From Chitinivorax sp. B (GTDB lineage Bacteria > Pseudomonadota > Gammaproteobacteria > Burkholderiales > SCOH01), in the NCBI RefSeq assembly GCF_005503445.1, contig NZ_SCOH01000014.1, forward strand, positions 1 to 64,000: DNA of 64,000 nt. The letters are read 5' to 3'. Position 1 is the stretch's first letter; each line of letters begins with the position of its first letter. A program made the position numbers and the translations under genes. The notes beneath the pieces are model-generated. The model saw only the letters and a program-made list of their open reading frames with translations, did not search any database and was not told where the DNA came from. This document shows positions 37,389 through 46,919 of this stretch, piece by piece.

Positions 37389-39680
37389 TTACGCCCCTTC
37401 TGGTGTTGCAACCTGCTCCGCAAAGCCACATTCTTTCTGTGGGCATACTTTTTCAGTACCACGGCGTTTTGTCGTTTTCAATGTCAAAACTGGCCATCCA
37501 CACTTCGGACATGGCTCATTGACTGGCGGGTTCCAAACTGCGTACTTGCAGGTTGGGTAAGTGTTGCAAGAATAGAACATTTTGCCATAGCGGCTCTTGC
37601 GTTCGATCAACGTACCTGTTTTGCATTCCGGGCAGGTGACACCGGTATCCTTTGGTTTTTCCAGAGGTTCAATGTGTTTGCACTTCGGGTAGTTGGCGCA
37701 ACCGATGAACTTGCCATATCGGCCGGTCTTGATGATCAATTGTCCGCCATCAGCAGGACAGACACGACCTTCAATGACTGTGGGTGCTTCTTCGACTTCG
37801 GCTTGGTCATCGTTCAGATTGCGCGTGTAATCACATTCAGGGTAACCCGTACAGCCAATAAATTTACCGCGTTTGCCCAGGCGAATTGCAAGTGGCTTGC
37901 TACACTTTGGGCAGGCTTCATCAATGGCCTCTTGAGTAATCTCCTGGCGGGAGATGTTCTGTTTTTCCTTGACCTGATTGTCAAAGCCTTGCCAGAACTC
38001 ATCCAGTACAGGGATCCATTCCCGCTCCCCATTTGAGACCTCATCCAACTTGTCTTCCAGCTTCGCGGTGAAGTTGTAGTCAACGTAAGTGGAGAAATGT
38101 TCGGTCAGGAACTTGTTGACGACTTCGCCTACATCTGTGGGAACAAAACGTTTTTTGTCCAGAATGACGTATTCGCGGTCTTTCAGTGTTGAGATGATGC
38201 TGGCGTAAGTGGACGGTCTGCCAATACCGAATTCTTCCAAGGCCTTTACCAGACTGGCTTCCGAATACCGTGGGGGTGGCTGTGTAAAATGTTGCTCACC
38301 AAATAGCTTATCGATCGGCAAGATTTCGCCCATCTCCAATGGCGGAAGGCGAGCTTCATCATCTTCCTCGACATCATCAGCGTCTTCCTGATATACAGCA
38401 ATGAAGCCAGGGAAGGTCAGGATCTGGCCGCTAGCACGAAAGAGTGTCGTATCATCTTGTCCTACAGCTAGATCCAGACTGGTGGTGTCAAACTTGGCCG
38501 GTGCCATCTGGCACGATAACGTACGTTTCCAGATCATTTCGTACAGCTTGAACTGTTCCGGGGTCAGGAAAGGCTTGACGGCCTCGGGTGTACGTTCGAT
38601 CGACGTTGGCCGGATGGCTTCATGTGCTTCTTGCGCATTCTTGGCTTTGCTTTTGTAGGCAACCGGATTGGCTGGCAGATACTCCTTGTCGAAGTGAGTG
38701 TTGATGTAATCACGGATCTCTGCAATAGCCTCGTTGGCCAGGTTGACCGAGTCGGTACGCATGTAAGTGATCAAACCGACAATACCACTCCCGACATCGA
38801 TACCCTCATAAAGCTGTTGCGCTGTCCGCATGGTGCGGTCAGTGGTCATACCCAGCTTGCGCACGGCTTCCTGCTGCATGGTAGAGGTAGTAAACGGTGC
38901 CGTTGGGCTGCGAGTTTTCTTGCGCTTCTCAACTTTGACAACGCGGGCATCATTGCCGCTTGCACGAATGGCCGCCAAGACCTCGTCCTGACGCACTTCA
39001 GTCGGGATACTGAATTGCTCGAGCTTTTCACCCTTGAACTGGAACAGTTTGGCGCCAAATTTCTGCCGGCCTTTGTGGCTGTCCAGATGGATGGTCCAGT
39101 ATTCTTCCTGTTTGAACGCGCGGATTTCCAGTTCGCGTTCACAAATCAGGCGCAATGCTGGGCTTTGGACTCGACCTGCGGACAAGCCGCGACGGATTTT
39201 CTTCCACAGCAAGGGTGACAGATTGAAACCCACAAGATAGTCCAATGCACGGCGAGCTTGCTGAGCATTGACCAAATCCATCGAGATAGCACGCGGGTTG
39301 GCCACTGCGTCTTTCACGGCGGTTTGCGTGATTTCGTGAAAGACTACTCGCTGGATGGTCTTATCTTTCAGTAGCCGCTTGCTTTTGAGAATTTCCAGGA
39401 TATGCCATGAAATAGCTTCGCCTTCGCGGTCCGGGTCAGTTGCCAGAAAGATATGGTCAGCTTCCTTCACGGCGCTTGCGATGGCATCCACATGCTTCTG
39501 GTTGCGGTCGATGAGTTCATACTTCATGGCGAATTTGTTCGCCGGGTCAACCGCACCTTGTTTGGGCACTAGATCGCGTACGTGTCCATAGGAGGCAAGG
39601 ATTTCGAAATCCTTACCCAAGTATTTTTTCAGTGTCTTGGCCTTTGAAGGCGATTCGACAATCAGCAGGTTTGTGGGCAT
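37389..39680 (-). CDS. topA: DNA topoisomerase I
   Basis: TopA is the type IA topoisomerase that relaxes negative supercoils. The 763-residue protein has the TOPRIM start LLIVESPSKAKTLKKYLG and DPDREGEAISWH, the catalytic Tyr in GLITYMRTDS (about residue 306), and RPTSIERTPEAVKPFLTPEQFKLY. The C-terminal third carries four Cys-pair zinc-ribbon units: CPKCSKP/CTGYPEC, CPADGGQ/CANYPKC (first Cys pair incomplete), CPECKTG/CNTYPTC and CPKCGWP/CPQKEC. It stands alone, separated from the smg-dprA operon by a terminator. Confidence 0.97.
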   Translation of the reverse strand: MPTNLLIVESPSKAKTLKKYLGKDFEILASYGHVRDLVPKQGAVDPANKFAMKYELIDRNQKHVDAIASAVKEADHIFLATDPDREGEAISWHILEILKSKRLLKDKTIQRVVFHEITQTAVKDAVANPRAISMDLVNAQQARRALDYLVGFNLSPLLWKKIRRGLSAGRVQSPALRLICERELEIRAFKQEEYWTIHLDSHKGRQKFGAKLFQFKGEKLEQFSIPTEVRQDEVLAAIRASGNDARVVKVEKRKKTRSPTAPFTTSTMQQEAVRKLGMTTDRTMRTAQQLYEGIDVGSGIVGLITYMRTDSVNLANEAIAEIRDYINTHFDKEYLPANPVAYKSKAKNAQEAHEAIRPTSIERTPEAVKPFLTPEQFKLYEMIWKRTLSCQMAPAKFDTTSLDLAVGQDDTTLFRASGQILTFPGFIAVYQEDADDVEEDDEARLPPLEMGEILPIDKLFGEQHFTQPPPRYSEASLVKALEEFGIGRPSTYASIISTLKDREYVILDKKRFVPTDVGEVVNKFLTEHFSTYVDYNFTAKLEDKLDEVSNGEREWIPVLDEFWQGFDNQVKEKQNISRQEITQEAIDEACPKCSKPLAIRLGKRGKFIGCTGYPECDYTRNLNDDQAEVEEAPTVIEGRVCPADGGQLIIKTGRYGKFIGCANYPKCKHIEPLEKPKDTGVTCPECKTGTLIERKSRYGKMFYSCNTYPTCKYAVWNPPVNEPCPKCGWPVLTLKTTKRRGTEKVCPQKECGFAEQVATPEGA

Positions 39681-39688
39681 CGTATCAA

Positions 39689-39712
39689 TAAAAAATGCGC
39701 GTTAAGCGCATT
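39689..39712 (-). terminator. Intrinsic terminator between smg and topA
   Basis: On the minus strand AATGCGC (39712-39706), loop TTAAC, GCGCATT (39700-39694) is followed by a further run of T. It lies 24 bases past the smg stop and just before topA, so it ends the dprA-smg transcript. Confidence 0.75.
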
Positions 39713-39736
39713 AATCGGGACCAGAAATTCATGCAT

Positions 39737-40186
39737 TCAATGCATTTGATCTGGCGCGTGATTAAGCAACTCTTCAACCAATAGCGCGTCCAGTAGTTCG
39801 CGCTGGCTCCACAGTACCATCAGCGTGGCAACCTTGGTGCGCTCGATATTGGCACCGCGGTCTTTCAACACCAAAAGTCTGTCGATCACCAGTTCGCGCT
39901 GTACCGGTGTGATGGCATTGGCCTGCTCAAGGAAGTATAGGAAACCTCTGCTCTCGGCATCCAGTACCACCAACTCTTCTTCAGCATAGACTCGCAACCC
40001 GCCACTGCCGACTGAGCTTGAATAGGCTTCAGATTTGGCATCCAGATCCGCGAGCCAATCCAGCGCTTCATCGATGTCGCTGTGGTCGAAGCCTGCAGCC
40101 GACAGCTTACGTGACAGCGTGTCCCAGTCAGGACGAAATTCCGCGCCGTAATACTGTTCAAACAGGAAAACCAGAACATCGAACAT
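39737..40186 (-). CDS. smg: Smg family protein (DUF494)
   Basis: This 149-residue member of the Smg family begins MFDVLVFLFEQYYGAE and contains LSAAGFDHSDIDEALDWL and GLRVYAEEELVVLDAESRGFL, all typical. Smg proteins are found next to dprA in many proteobacteria; the biochemical role is not established. It follows dprA by 39 bases on the same strand and is closed by the terminator at 39689-39712. Confidence 0.93.
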   Translation of the reverse strand: MFDVLVFLFEQYYGAEFRPDWDTLSRKLSAAGFDHSDIDEALDWLADLDAKSEAYSSSVGSGGLRVYAEEELVVLDAESRGFLYFLEQANAITPVQRELVIDRLLVLKDRGANIERTKVATLMVLWSQRELLDALLVEELLNHAPDQMH

Positions 40187-40225
40187 ATAAGGGTATCTCG
40201 TAAAACCTGAGGGAACGTACCTGCT

Positions 40226-41317
40226 TTAGACCAGCCGTTGGTAGCGGCTGCCGGGCAGGCTGGCCACTTGGCCATCCAACTCCAGTTTTAACAGGATGGC
40301 GCATACCTTATCTGGCGTCAAGTTGCTGCGGTCGCACAATGTATCGATAGCTGTCGGGTCAAAACTCATGCATTCAAGCAGTAAAGCCTCTTCCGGATCA
40401 CCTTGCAATGGTGTTGGCGGCAGTTTGTGACTGATGGGTGGTGTGACTTGCCAGCGAAGTTCGTCGAGTATGTCCTGAGCAGTTTCCACCAATTTGGCCC
40501 CTTGCTTGATCAGTGCATGGCAACCTTTTGCAACCGGGGAGTGAATGGAGCCAGGGATCGCGAATACTTCCCGACCTTGATCGGCTGATAGGCGTGCGGT
40601 GATCAGCGAACCGCTTTGCAGTGCGGCTTCAACGACCAGGCAGCCTACACTCATACCGCTGATGATGCGATTGCGCTTGGGAAAGTTGGCAGCTAATGGC
40701 GGTACGCCCAATGGGTATTCGGACAGGATGGCGCCATTGGTGGCCAACTGGTGTGCCAGATCGCGGTTGCTGGCTGGGTAGACTCGGTCTAGGCCTGTTC
40801 CCACAACAGCTATGCTGCTGCCTGGGCCAGTCAGGCCACCTTCATGTGCGGCACGGTCGATTCCATGCGCCATGCCACTGACGATGGTAAGACTGGCATG
40901 GCTGAGAGCTTCTGAAAACGCTCGGGCATTTTGTTCGCCCTGGGGTGTCGCATGACGACTACCGACGATGGCCAGCATGGTACTGCCCAACAGTTCTCTA
41001 CGTCCTTTCAGATAAAACATGACTGGTGGGTCGACTGTTTCCAACAGGCGTTTGGGGTAATCTTCATCCGCCAGGGTGACCAGATGATTACTTGGTTCTC
41101 TCAGCCAGGTAAGTGTTTGAGCCAACAATGTCGAATCGGGGCCGTTCAAAAAACCGTCCAATTGTTTCGGCTTGAGGTAGGGAGAAAGCTGGGTACGGGC
41201 TGCGCTACAGATGGCATCCGGTGAGCCGAATGCCTGTAGCAACTTCAACTGAGTAGAGGAGGAAATGCCTGGAATCAGCCCCAGCCGGAGCCAGGGCTGA
41301 ATCTCGCCAGCTGCCAT
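40226..41317 (-). CDS. dprA: DNA-processing protein DprA
   Basis: DprA binds incoming single-stranded DNA during natural transformation and loads RecA. The Rossmann-like core shows YPKRLLETVDPPVMFYLKG, IVGSRHATPQG, SGMAHGIDRAAHEG and RNRIISGMSVGCLVVEA, and a C-terminal winged-helix domain follows. The ATG at 41317 overlaps the stop of the LysM gene (TGATG), which decides the start; a TTG one codon earlier is less likely. At about 363 residues it is of normal length. Confidence 0.95.
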   Translation of the reverse strand: MAAGEIQPWLRLGLIPGISSSTQLKLLQAFGSPDAICSAARTQLSPYLKPKQLDGFLNGPDSTLLAQTLTWLREPSNHLVTLADEDYPKRLLETVDPPVMFYLKGRRELLGSTMLAIVGSRHATPQGEQNARAFSEALSHASLTIVSGMAHGIDRAAHEGGLTGPGSSIAVVGTGLDRVYPASNRDLAHQLATNGAILSEYPLGVPPLAANFPKRNRIISGMSVGCLVVEAALQSGSLITARLSADQGREVFAIPGSIHSPVAKGCHALIKQGAKLVETAQDILDELRWQVTPPISHKLPPTPLQGDPEEALLLECMSFDPTAIDTLCDRSNLTPDKVCAILLKLELDGQVASLPGSRYQRLV

Positions 41318-42372
41318 CAAGGTTTGCGGACTTCATCATGCAGTTCGACAGGGCGATCTGCACTGGTAACCAGCGCATAGGACACCCGATCAAATACACG
41401 GAACACGAAAGCCAATCCATTTCGTTCTGCGGGGGTGTAGATCGCTTCATCCCGTGGATTTTCCTTCACGATCGGCCGGCCTTTCTTGTACAACGCTAGT
41501 ACATGGCCAATTTCAAGCCCATCATGCAGGCCCTTGTTCAGGATCAGAATCGAGTACTGGCCGCCAATCGACACACCGCCATAATTGGCAATGACGCGGC
41601 CTTTCACGTCAAACTCCGGTGCATGTGGCACGTAATTGAACATTTCCTGGCGGGTTGCCGGAATGAGTCGGTCGTTGATCAGCACCTCCTGCTTGGTACT
41701 GGTAATGCGCAAAGTTGTGACCTTGTCATCTTTTTTCAATGCCCTTGCATCGCCAAGATAAACGGCTTCATAACCTAGCAACTCTTTGCCATCTTTGCTG
41801 TCTGGGTTATAAAGAGGGCGTCCTTGGCGGAACATTTGCCAGTTGGCAGTGGATTCATCATCCTTGATGCCGACTGCGTAAGCATTCTCGCCTTCGGCAA
41901 TGATGACGCGACCGTCTTCTGTCTGGGCAATCCGTGGTGCCGCTTTCATTTGCTCTGGTGTGACTACCAGTGGCTGACTGAGGTACGGTTCAATCACTGA
42001 TGGAGCAATACTTGGGACGGCAAATTGGTGTAGCTCCTCAACTCGGACCTGTGGACTGAGTTTGGCCATGCCATTGGTAAACTCGCCTTTACGCTTCAAG
42101 CGCAGGCGTGGTGAACCATCGGACAGATCAAGCATGATCACATCGCCTGGATAAATCCAGTGCGGATTTTTGATCTCATCCTTGTTCAGGCGCCAGATTT
42201 CAGGCCAGCGCCAAGGCTGTTTGAGAAAACGACCGGAGATATCCCATAGGGTGTCCCCTTTGACGACTACATATTGATCAGGTACGTTCTCGCGTAGCTT
42301 GAGCTCATCGGCTCTTGCGTGCGCGGCAAACACGCTACCCAGCAAAACTAACGATATAATACTTTTACGCAT
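41317..42372 (-). CDS. LysM-domain peptidoglycan-binding protein
   Basis: This 351-residue secreted protein has a signal peptide (MRKSIISLVLLG to ARADE) and one LysM domain at about residues 30-82 (YVVVKGDTLWDISGRFLKQPWRWPEIW less the tail, then IYPGDVIML), which should bind peptidoglycan. The remaining 270 residues have no domain I can name. The family sits upstream of dprA in many betaproteobacteria. It is divergent from def, with a 147-base gap holding inverted repeats. Confidence 0.9.
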   Translation of the reverse strand: MRKSIISLVLLGSVFAAHARADELKLRENVPDQYVVVKGDTLWDISGRFLKQPWRWPEIWRLNKDEIKNPHWIYPGDVIMLDLSDGSPRLRLKRKGEFTNGMAKLSPQVRVEELHQFAVPSIAPSVIEPYLSQPLVVTPEQMKAAPRIAQTEDGRVIIAEGENAYAVGIKDDESTANWQMFRQGRPLYNPDSKDGKELLGYEAVYLGDARALKKDDKVTTLRITSTKQEVLINDRLIPATRQEMFNYVPHAPEFDVKGRVIANYGGVSIGGQYSILILNKGLHDGLEIGHVLALYKKGRPIVKENPRDEAIYTPAERNGLAFVFRVFDRVSYALVTSADRPVELHDEVRKP

Positions 42373-42463
42373 TGAAGAGCCTCGCTCACGACCTTGCTTA
42401 AGTTATTGTTGTCTGGAGGTGGTGGTGTGCTGGTTAAGCCCGGCGTGATTATCCAGACTGCAT

Positions 42464-42489
42464 GATTCTTTAGAATCTTATTAGATTCT
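42464..42489. promoter_or_regulatory. Interlocked inverted repeats between LysM gene and def
   Basis: GATTCT-TT-AGAATC (42464-42477) overlaps AGAATCT-TATT-AGATTCT (42472-42489), giving three alternating copies of one half-site. It lies between the divergent LysM and def starts, so it is a candidate operator controlling one or both; no binding protein is evident. Confidence 0.4.
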
Positions 42490-42519
42490 GCATCCGAATT
42501 ATTCAAGTGGCAAGTAATA

Positions 42520-43026
42520 ATGGCGATACTAAACATTTTGCATTACCCCGACGAGCGCTTGCACACAGTGGCTCAACCGGTTACCGACTTCGGCCCGGAT
42601 TTGCAGAAATTGATCGATGACATGGCAGAAACCATGTATGCAGCACCCGGTGTCGGGCTCGCTGCAACGCAGGTAGATGCGCATAAGCAGCTGTTCATCG
42701 CTGATATCAGCGAAGAGCAGAACACGCTGATGGTATTCATCAATCCGCGTATAACGAAAATGAATGGCGAATGCGAACTGGAGGAAGGTTGTCTCTCCGT
42801 ACCGGGTATTTATGACAAGGTGGCCAATCGTGCAAAAACGGTCACTGTTGAAGCGCTCGATCGTCACGGAAAACCATACTCGCTCGACGCGGACGGTTTA
42901 CTGGCCTTGTGTATTCAGCATGAACTAGATCATCTGAAAGGCAAGGTATTTGTTGAGTACCTGTCGCGCCTGAAACAGGATCGCATCATGACCAAACTGA
43001 AAAAGAATCGCCGCAAGTCCATGTGA
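42520..43026 (+). CDS. def: Peptide deformylase
   Basis: This 168-residue metalloenzyme removes the formyl group from new N-terminal methionines. All three family motifs are present: GVGLAATQ (motif 1), EGCLSVPG with the metal Cys (motif 2), and QHELDHLKG (motif 3, with the HExxH metal site starting at about His134). It is followed by fmt 31 bases later, as is usual. Confidence 0.97.
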   Translation: MAILNILHYPDERLHTVAQPVTDFGPDLQKLIDDMAETMYAAPGVGLAATQVDAHKQLFIADISEEQNTLMVFINPRITKMNGECELEEGCLSVPGIYDKVANRAKTVTVEALDRHGKPYSLDADGLLALCIQHELDHLKGKVFVEYLSRLKQDRIMTKLKKNRRKSM

Positions 43027-43057
43027 CCTGTTTGATCAAGCCGAGAAAGATTGCGTC

Positions 43058-43984
43058 ATGAGACTTATATTTGCCGGGACACCGGATTTTGCGGCTGCTT
43101 CGTTGGATGCGCTGATCAAGGTCGGACATGACATTCCGTTAGTGCTGACCCAGCCTGATCGGCCGGCAGGCCGTGGAATGAAACTGACGTCTAGCCCAGT
43201 CAAGCAATTGGCGTTGGCTCATGGTCTACCTATTACGCAGCCGCTTACGCTGAAAGACGCCGACGTACGGCGAATGTTATGCGAAATCAAGGCCGACGTG
43301 ATGGTAGTGGCCGCGTATGGTTTGTTGCTGCCGCAAGTTGTGCTGGATATCCCGAGACATGGTTGCTTGAATGTGCACGGTTCGCTGTTGCCTCGATGGC
43401 GTGGCGCCGCCCCCATTCAGCGAGCGATTCAATCCGGCGATATGGAGACTGGTATTACCATTATGCAGATGGAGGCCGGGCTGGACACCGGGCCAATGCG
43501 GTTGAAGCGCAGTCTGCCGATTACCGAGTCTGATACCAGTGCCAGTTTGCATGACAAGCTGGCGGAGCTGGGGGCCAAGGCGATCGTTGATGCTCTCGAT
43601 TTGTTGGCCAAAGGGCAGCTGGGTAGCGAGCGGCAAGATGATTCGCAAGCCAGCTACGCAGCCAAACTTAACAGGATAGAGGCGACGATTGATTGGAACC
43701 TGCCTGCTGTGCAGATTGCACGTACCATCCGTGCATTCAATCCATTTCCTGCCGGGTTGGCTGCTTGGAAGGGGGAGCCATTGAAGCTCTGGATGGCGCA
43801 CGCTGTGGCAGAGCAGGGTGTACCTGGCACAGTATTGAAGGCCGACGCCAATGGCATCGTTGTAGCCTGTGGTGACGGTGCGGTTTGTCTGACTGAGTTG
43901 CAACGGGCTGGTGGGAAACGACTGTCTGCCACTGCGTTGTTGGCTGGTTGTGGTATTCAACCCGGCGACAGTTTGATCGCTTGA
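43058..43984 (+). CDS. fmt: Methionyl-tRNA formyltransferase
   Basis: Fmt formylates Met-tRNAfMet using 10-formyl-tetrahydrofolate. The 308-residue protein has [16 protein letters not shown], the catalytic stretch [20 protein letters not shown] and GLDTGPM in the Rossmann domain, and a C-terminal barrel ([10 protein letters not shown]). It is paired with def, which reverses the modification after translation. Confidence 0.97.
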   Translation: MRLIFAGTPDFAAASLDALIKVGHDIPLVLTQPDRPAGRGMKLTSSPVKQLALAHGLPITQPLTLKDADVRRMLCEIKADVMVVAAYGLLLPQVVLDIPRHGCLNVHGSLLPRWRGAAPIQRAIQSGDMETGITIMQMEAGLDTGPMRLKRSLPITESDTSASLHDKLAELGAKAIVDALDLLAKGQLGSERQDDSQASYAAKLNRIEATIDWNLPAVQIARTIRAFNPFPAGLAAWKGEPLKLWMAHAVAEQGVPGTVLKADANGIVVACGDGAVCLTELQRAGGKRLSATALLAGCGIQPGDSLIA

Positions 43985-44138
43985 GTCGTTTACATATCAG
44001 GGTGGTTGTCAGCGGCTGCCCGGTCTTGATATTTCTGAGAAAAACACCACCTCACCTCAAGGGACTGTGTTGGCCATATGCATTGGCTTGCACCGCCCAT
44101 ATTGTCTTTTGCAATGTTGTCGGAAAGGAGGATCAATC

Positions 44139-44993
44139 ATGTTTGGCAATTGGATGAAAACTGCCATCCTGATGGCCGCCATAGTAGCACTGTTCGGACT
44201 GATTGGTGGCATGATCGGCGGAAAGACTGGCATGTTGCTGGCGTTGATTTTTGGTGCTGGCATGAATGTATTTGCTTACTGGAATTCTGATCAGTTGGTG
44301 CTGCGCATGTACAACGCGCAGGAAGTCGATGCTTACTCCGCCCCGGAGCTGTATCAGATGGTGCAGGAGCTGTCCCAGCGTGCAGGTTTACCCATGCCAC
44401 GGGTTTATGTGATCGATGAGCATCAGCCCAATGCATTTGCGACGGGACGTGATCCGGAGCATGCTGCGGTGGCGGCCACAACTGGCATCATGCAAATGCT
44501 GACACCGCGTGAGCTGCGCGGAGTAATGGCGCATGAACTGGCACATGTCAAAAATCGCGATACGCTGATTTCGACAATCTCCGCATCAGTGGCGGGTGCC
44601 ATTTCTGTATTGGCCAACTTTGCTATGTTCTTTTCAAGTGGGAATGATCGTGAGCACAGCGTCAATCCGATTGTCGCCTTGCTAGTGATGATTTTTGCAC
44701 CAATTGCGGCCAGTCTGATTCAGATGACAATTTCCCGTGCACGCGAATTCGGTGCAGACCATGCTGGCGCCGAAATTTCTCAAGACCCGCAGGCGTTGGC
44801 GATGGCGCTGCAGAAGATCGATGCTTATGCACGCGGGATTCCTCTTCACACCGCAGAAACACACCCGGAGACTGCTCAAATGATGATTATCAACCCCTTG
44901 TCAGGTGCAGGCCTGGCCGGGTTATTCAGCACGCACCCAGCAACTGAGGAGCGTGTCGCCCGTCTGATGGCGATGGCAAGAGGGGGCTACTGA
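44139..44993 (+). CDS. htpX: Membrane protease HtpX
   Basis: HtpX is a zinc metalloprotease of the inner membrane that takes part in quality control of membrane proteins. The 284-residue protein has two N-terminal hydrophobic segments, the active-site motif [12 protein letters not shown] (HEXXH from about His132), two further membrane segments and [13 protein letters not shown] with the third zinc ligand. I chose the ATG at 44139 because of the AAAGGAGG ribosome binding site seven bases before it. Its stop overlaps the rsmB ATG. Confidence 0.96.
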   Translation: MFGNWMKTAILMAAIVALFGLIGGMIGGKTGMLLALIFGAGMNVFAYWNSDQLVLRMYNAQEVDAYSAPELYQMVQELSQRAGLPMPRVYVIDEHQPNAFATGRDPEHAAVAATTGIMQMLTPRELRGVMAHELAHVKNRDTLISTISASVAGAISVLANFAMFFSSGNDREHSVNPIVALLVMIFAPIAASLIQMTISRAREFGADHAGAEISQDPQALAMALQKIDAYARGIPLHTAETHPETAQMMIINPLSGAGLAGLFSTHPATEERVARLMAMARGGY

Positions 44994-46273
44994 TGTTGGC
45001 CATTCAACGTGGTGCGATGCAGGTGGTGGGCGAGGTATTGGCCGGCCGCAACTTGAATGAGGTGTTGGCGCAACATTTCCGCCAGCAGACACGTCTGGAG
45101 ACCAGCGATCGTGCGGCAATCCAGGATATCAGCTATGGCACATTGCGCCATTTGGGATGGTTGCGGGCCGTGCTTAACAAGCTGTTGCTGAAACCGTTGA
45201 CTGATCCGCAGCTGGAACCCCTATTGCTGATCGCTCTGTATCAGCTGGAATACACCCGCGCAGCACCGTATGCCATTGTAGACCACGCTGTCACGGTGAC
45301 AACCAAGGTTGGTGCGGGTGGCGCCAAAGGGCTGGTGAACGCAATCCTGCGCAATTTCCAGCGTCGACGCGAAGAGTTCCTCAAGTTGGGTGAAAAGAAC
45401 GAAGTGGCTCAGTACTCCCACCCGCAATGGTGGATCAATCTGCTGAAGCGCCACTACCCCGACCAATGGCAAGCGATGATGGCTGTAGCCAACAGCCATC
45501 CGCCAATGACGCTTCGGGTCAATTTGCTGTTGACTGATGCACCGATCTACTTACGGTTGCTGGCCGAGGCTGGTATTGCCGCGAGTTGGTTGGGCGAGGA
45601 GGCAATTCAACTGTTGGAGCCAGTACCTGTAGCGCGCTTGCCGCATTTTGCGGAAGGTTGGGTATCGGTTCAGGATGAAGGGGCTCAGTTGGCCGCACGT
45701 TTGCTGGACTTGCAAGATGGTCAGCGGGTGCTGGATGCCTGTGCGGCACCAGGCGGCAAGACCTGCCATATCCTGGAGCGGGCAAAGGTTGGCATGTTGG
45801 CTTTGGATCATGACGAAGGACGTTTGGCTAGGGTGCATGAAAATCTGGGGCGGTTGAATCTGAATGCACAGGTCAGGCAAGGTGATGCTGCCAAACCAGA
45901 TACCTGGTGGGATGGCAAACTATTTGACCGGATTCTGGCGGATGTACCATGTAGTGCGTCTGGGGTAGTGCGGCGTCACCCGGATATCAAATGGTTGCGT
46001 CGGGAATCCGATATTGCGCAATTTGCAACACAACAAGCGGAAATTCTTGATGCACTATGGCCCTTGCTGGCAGAGGGTGGAAAATTGCTTTACGCTACTT
46101 GCTCGGTTTTCCCGCAGGAAAACAGTGAGCAGATCGACGCATTTTTGGCCAGACATTCTGATGCCGTGTTATTGCCGCTGGCGGGAAACGCACAACAACA
46201 ATTAACGCCCAACGCGAGACATGACGGTTTCTATTACGCACTGCTGGCGAAAGGGGCAAAGGGTCCCCAATAA
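44993..46273 (+). CDS. rsmB: 16S rRNA (cytosine(967)-C(5))-methyltransferase RsmB
   Basis: RsmB methylates C967 of 16S rRNA. The 426-residue protein has the N-terminal NusB-like RNA-binding domain (TDPQLEPLLLIALYQLEYTR) and a C-terminal SAM domain with DACAAPGGKTCHIL, the motif IV PCSASGVVRRHPDIKW and the catalytic ATCSVFPQENSEQID. Start and htpX stop overlap as TGATG. The gene opens the block leading to DUF4390 and ntrYX, a common betaproteobacterial order. Confidence 0.96.
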   Translation: MLAIQRGAMQVVGEVLAGRNLNEVLAQHFRQQTRLETSDRAAIQDISYGTLRHLGWLRAVLNKLLLKPLTDPQLEPLLLIALYQLEYTRAAPYAIVDHAVTVTTKVGAGGAKGLVNAILRNFQRRREEFLKLGEKNEVAQYSHPQWWINLLKRHYPDQWQAMMAVANSHPPMTLRVNLLLTDAPIYLRLLAEAGIAASWLGEEAIQLLEPVPVARLPHFAEGWVSVQDEGAQLAARLLDLQDGQRVLDACAAPGGKTCHILERAKVGMLALDHDEGRLARVHENLGRLNLNAQVRQGDAAKPDTWWDGKLFDRILADVPCSASGVVRRHPDIKWLRRESDIAQFATQQAEILDALWPLLAEGGKLLYATCSVFPQENSEQIDAFLARHSDAVLLPLAGNAQQQLTPNARHDGFYYALLAKGAKGPQ

Positions 46274-46304
46274 TTCGCCAATCTTGCCGGCCACTCCGGA
46301 TGCA

Positions 46305-46913
46305 GTGTTTTGTCGCGCGCCGGCTGGCTATTCATGGTTAGCCGCCTGGCGGCGGCTGACTGTGTCTTGGATTGCCCTGTGTTGCGCATGCTGTATTGGC
46401 TTGGCTGCTGCAGACGGAATCGGTGTGCAAAATGCGTCATTGCAGTTGCAGGATGATCACTATGTTGTGGAAGCCAATTTCAGTGTGGTCCTGAATCCCA
46501 CCTTGGACGAGGTCCTGCATAAAGGGGTACCGCTGTATTTCCTGACTGAATTCGAGATTGTCAAACCACGCTGGTATTGGGCTTATCGCCAACTGGCATC
46601 CTGGTTTGACAACACTGCCCGTCTTGAAGCCCGCTTGACTTACAACGCGTTGACCCGCAAATATCGTGTGGGTTATGGCACCCTTTACCAGAGTTTTTCT
46701 TCGCTGAACCAAGCCTTGGCTGCCTTGGGCTCCGTGCGTAACTGGTCGGTTACTGATGCGGGTAACCTGACCAAAGGTAGGCAATATGAAGGCCGTGTCC
46801 GTATGCGGCTTGATGTGTCGCAATTGCCAAAACCCTTCCAGATCAACGCAATCGGGTCCCAGGAGTGGGATATTGCGTCGGATTGGCGTGCAGTTGCCGT
46901 TGCTGGCGAATAA
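46305..46913 (+). CDS. DUF4390 family secreted protein
   Basis: This protein of about 203 residues belongs to the DUF4390 family, found between rsmB and the ntrY-type kinase in betaproteobacteria; its function is unknown. Typical segments are VVEANFSVVLNPTLDEVLHKGVPLYF, WFDNTARLEARLTYNALTRKYRVGYG and LPKPFQINAIGSQEWD. A signal-peptide-like stretch (WIALCCACCIGLAAADG) sits near the N-terminus. The start is uncertain: the frame is open from an ATG at 46221 inside rsmB, the GTG at 46305 gives a more usual leader, and a GTG at 46362 is also possible. The kinase gene starts six bases after its stop. Confidence 0.8.
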   Translation: MFCRAPAGYSWLAAWRRLTVSWIALCCACCIGLAAADGIGVQNASLQLQDDHYVVEANFSVVLNPTLDEVLHKGVPLYFLTEFEIVKPRWYWAYRQLASWFDNTARLEARLTYNALTRKYRVGYGTLYQSFSSLNQALAALGSVRNWSVTDAGNLTKGRQYEGRVRMRLDVSQLPKPFQINAIGSQEWDIASDWRAVAVAGE

Positions 46914-46919
46914 TCACTG

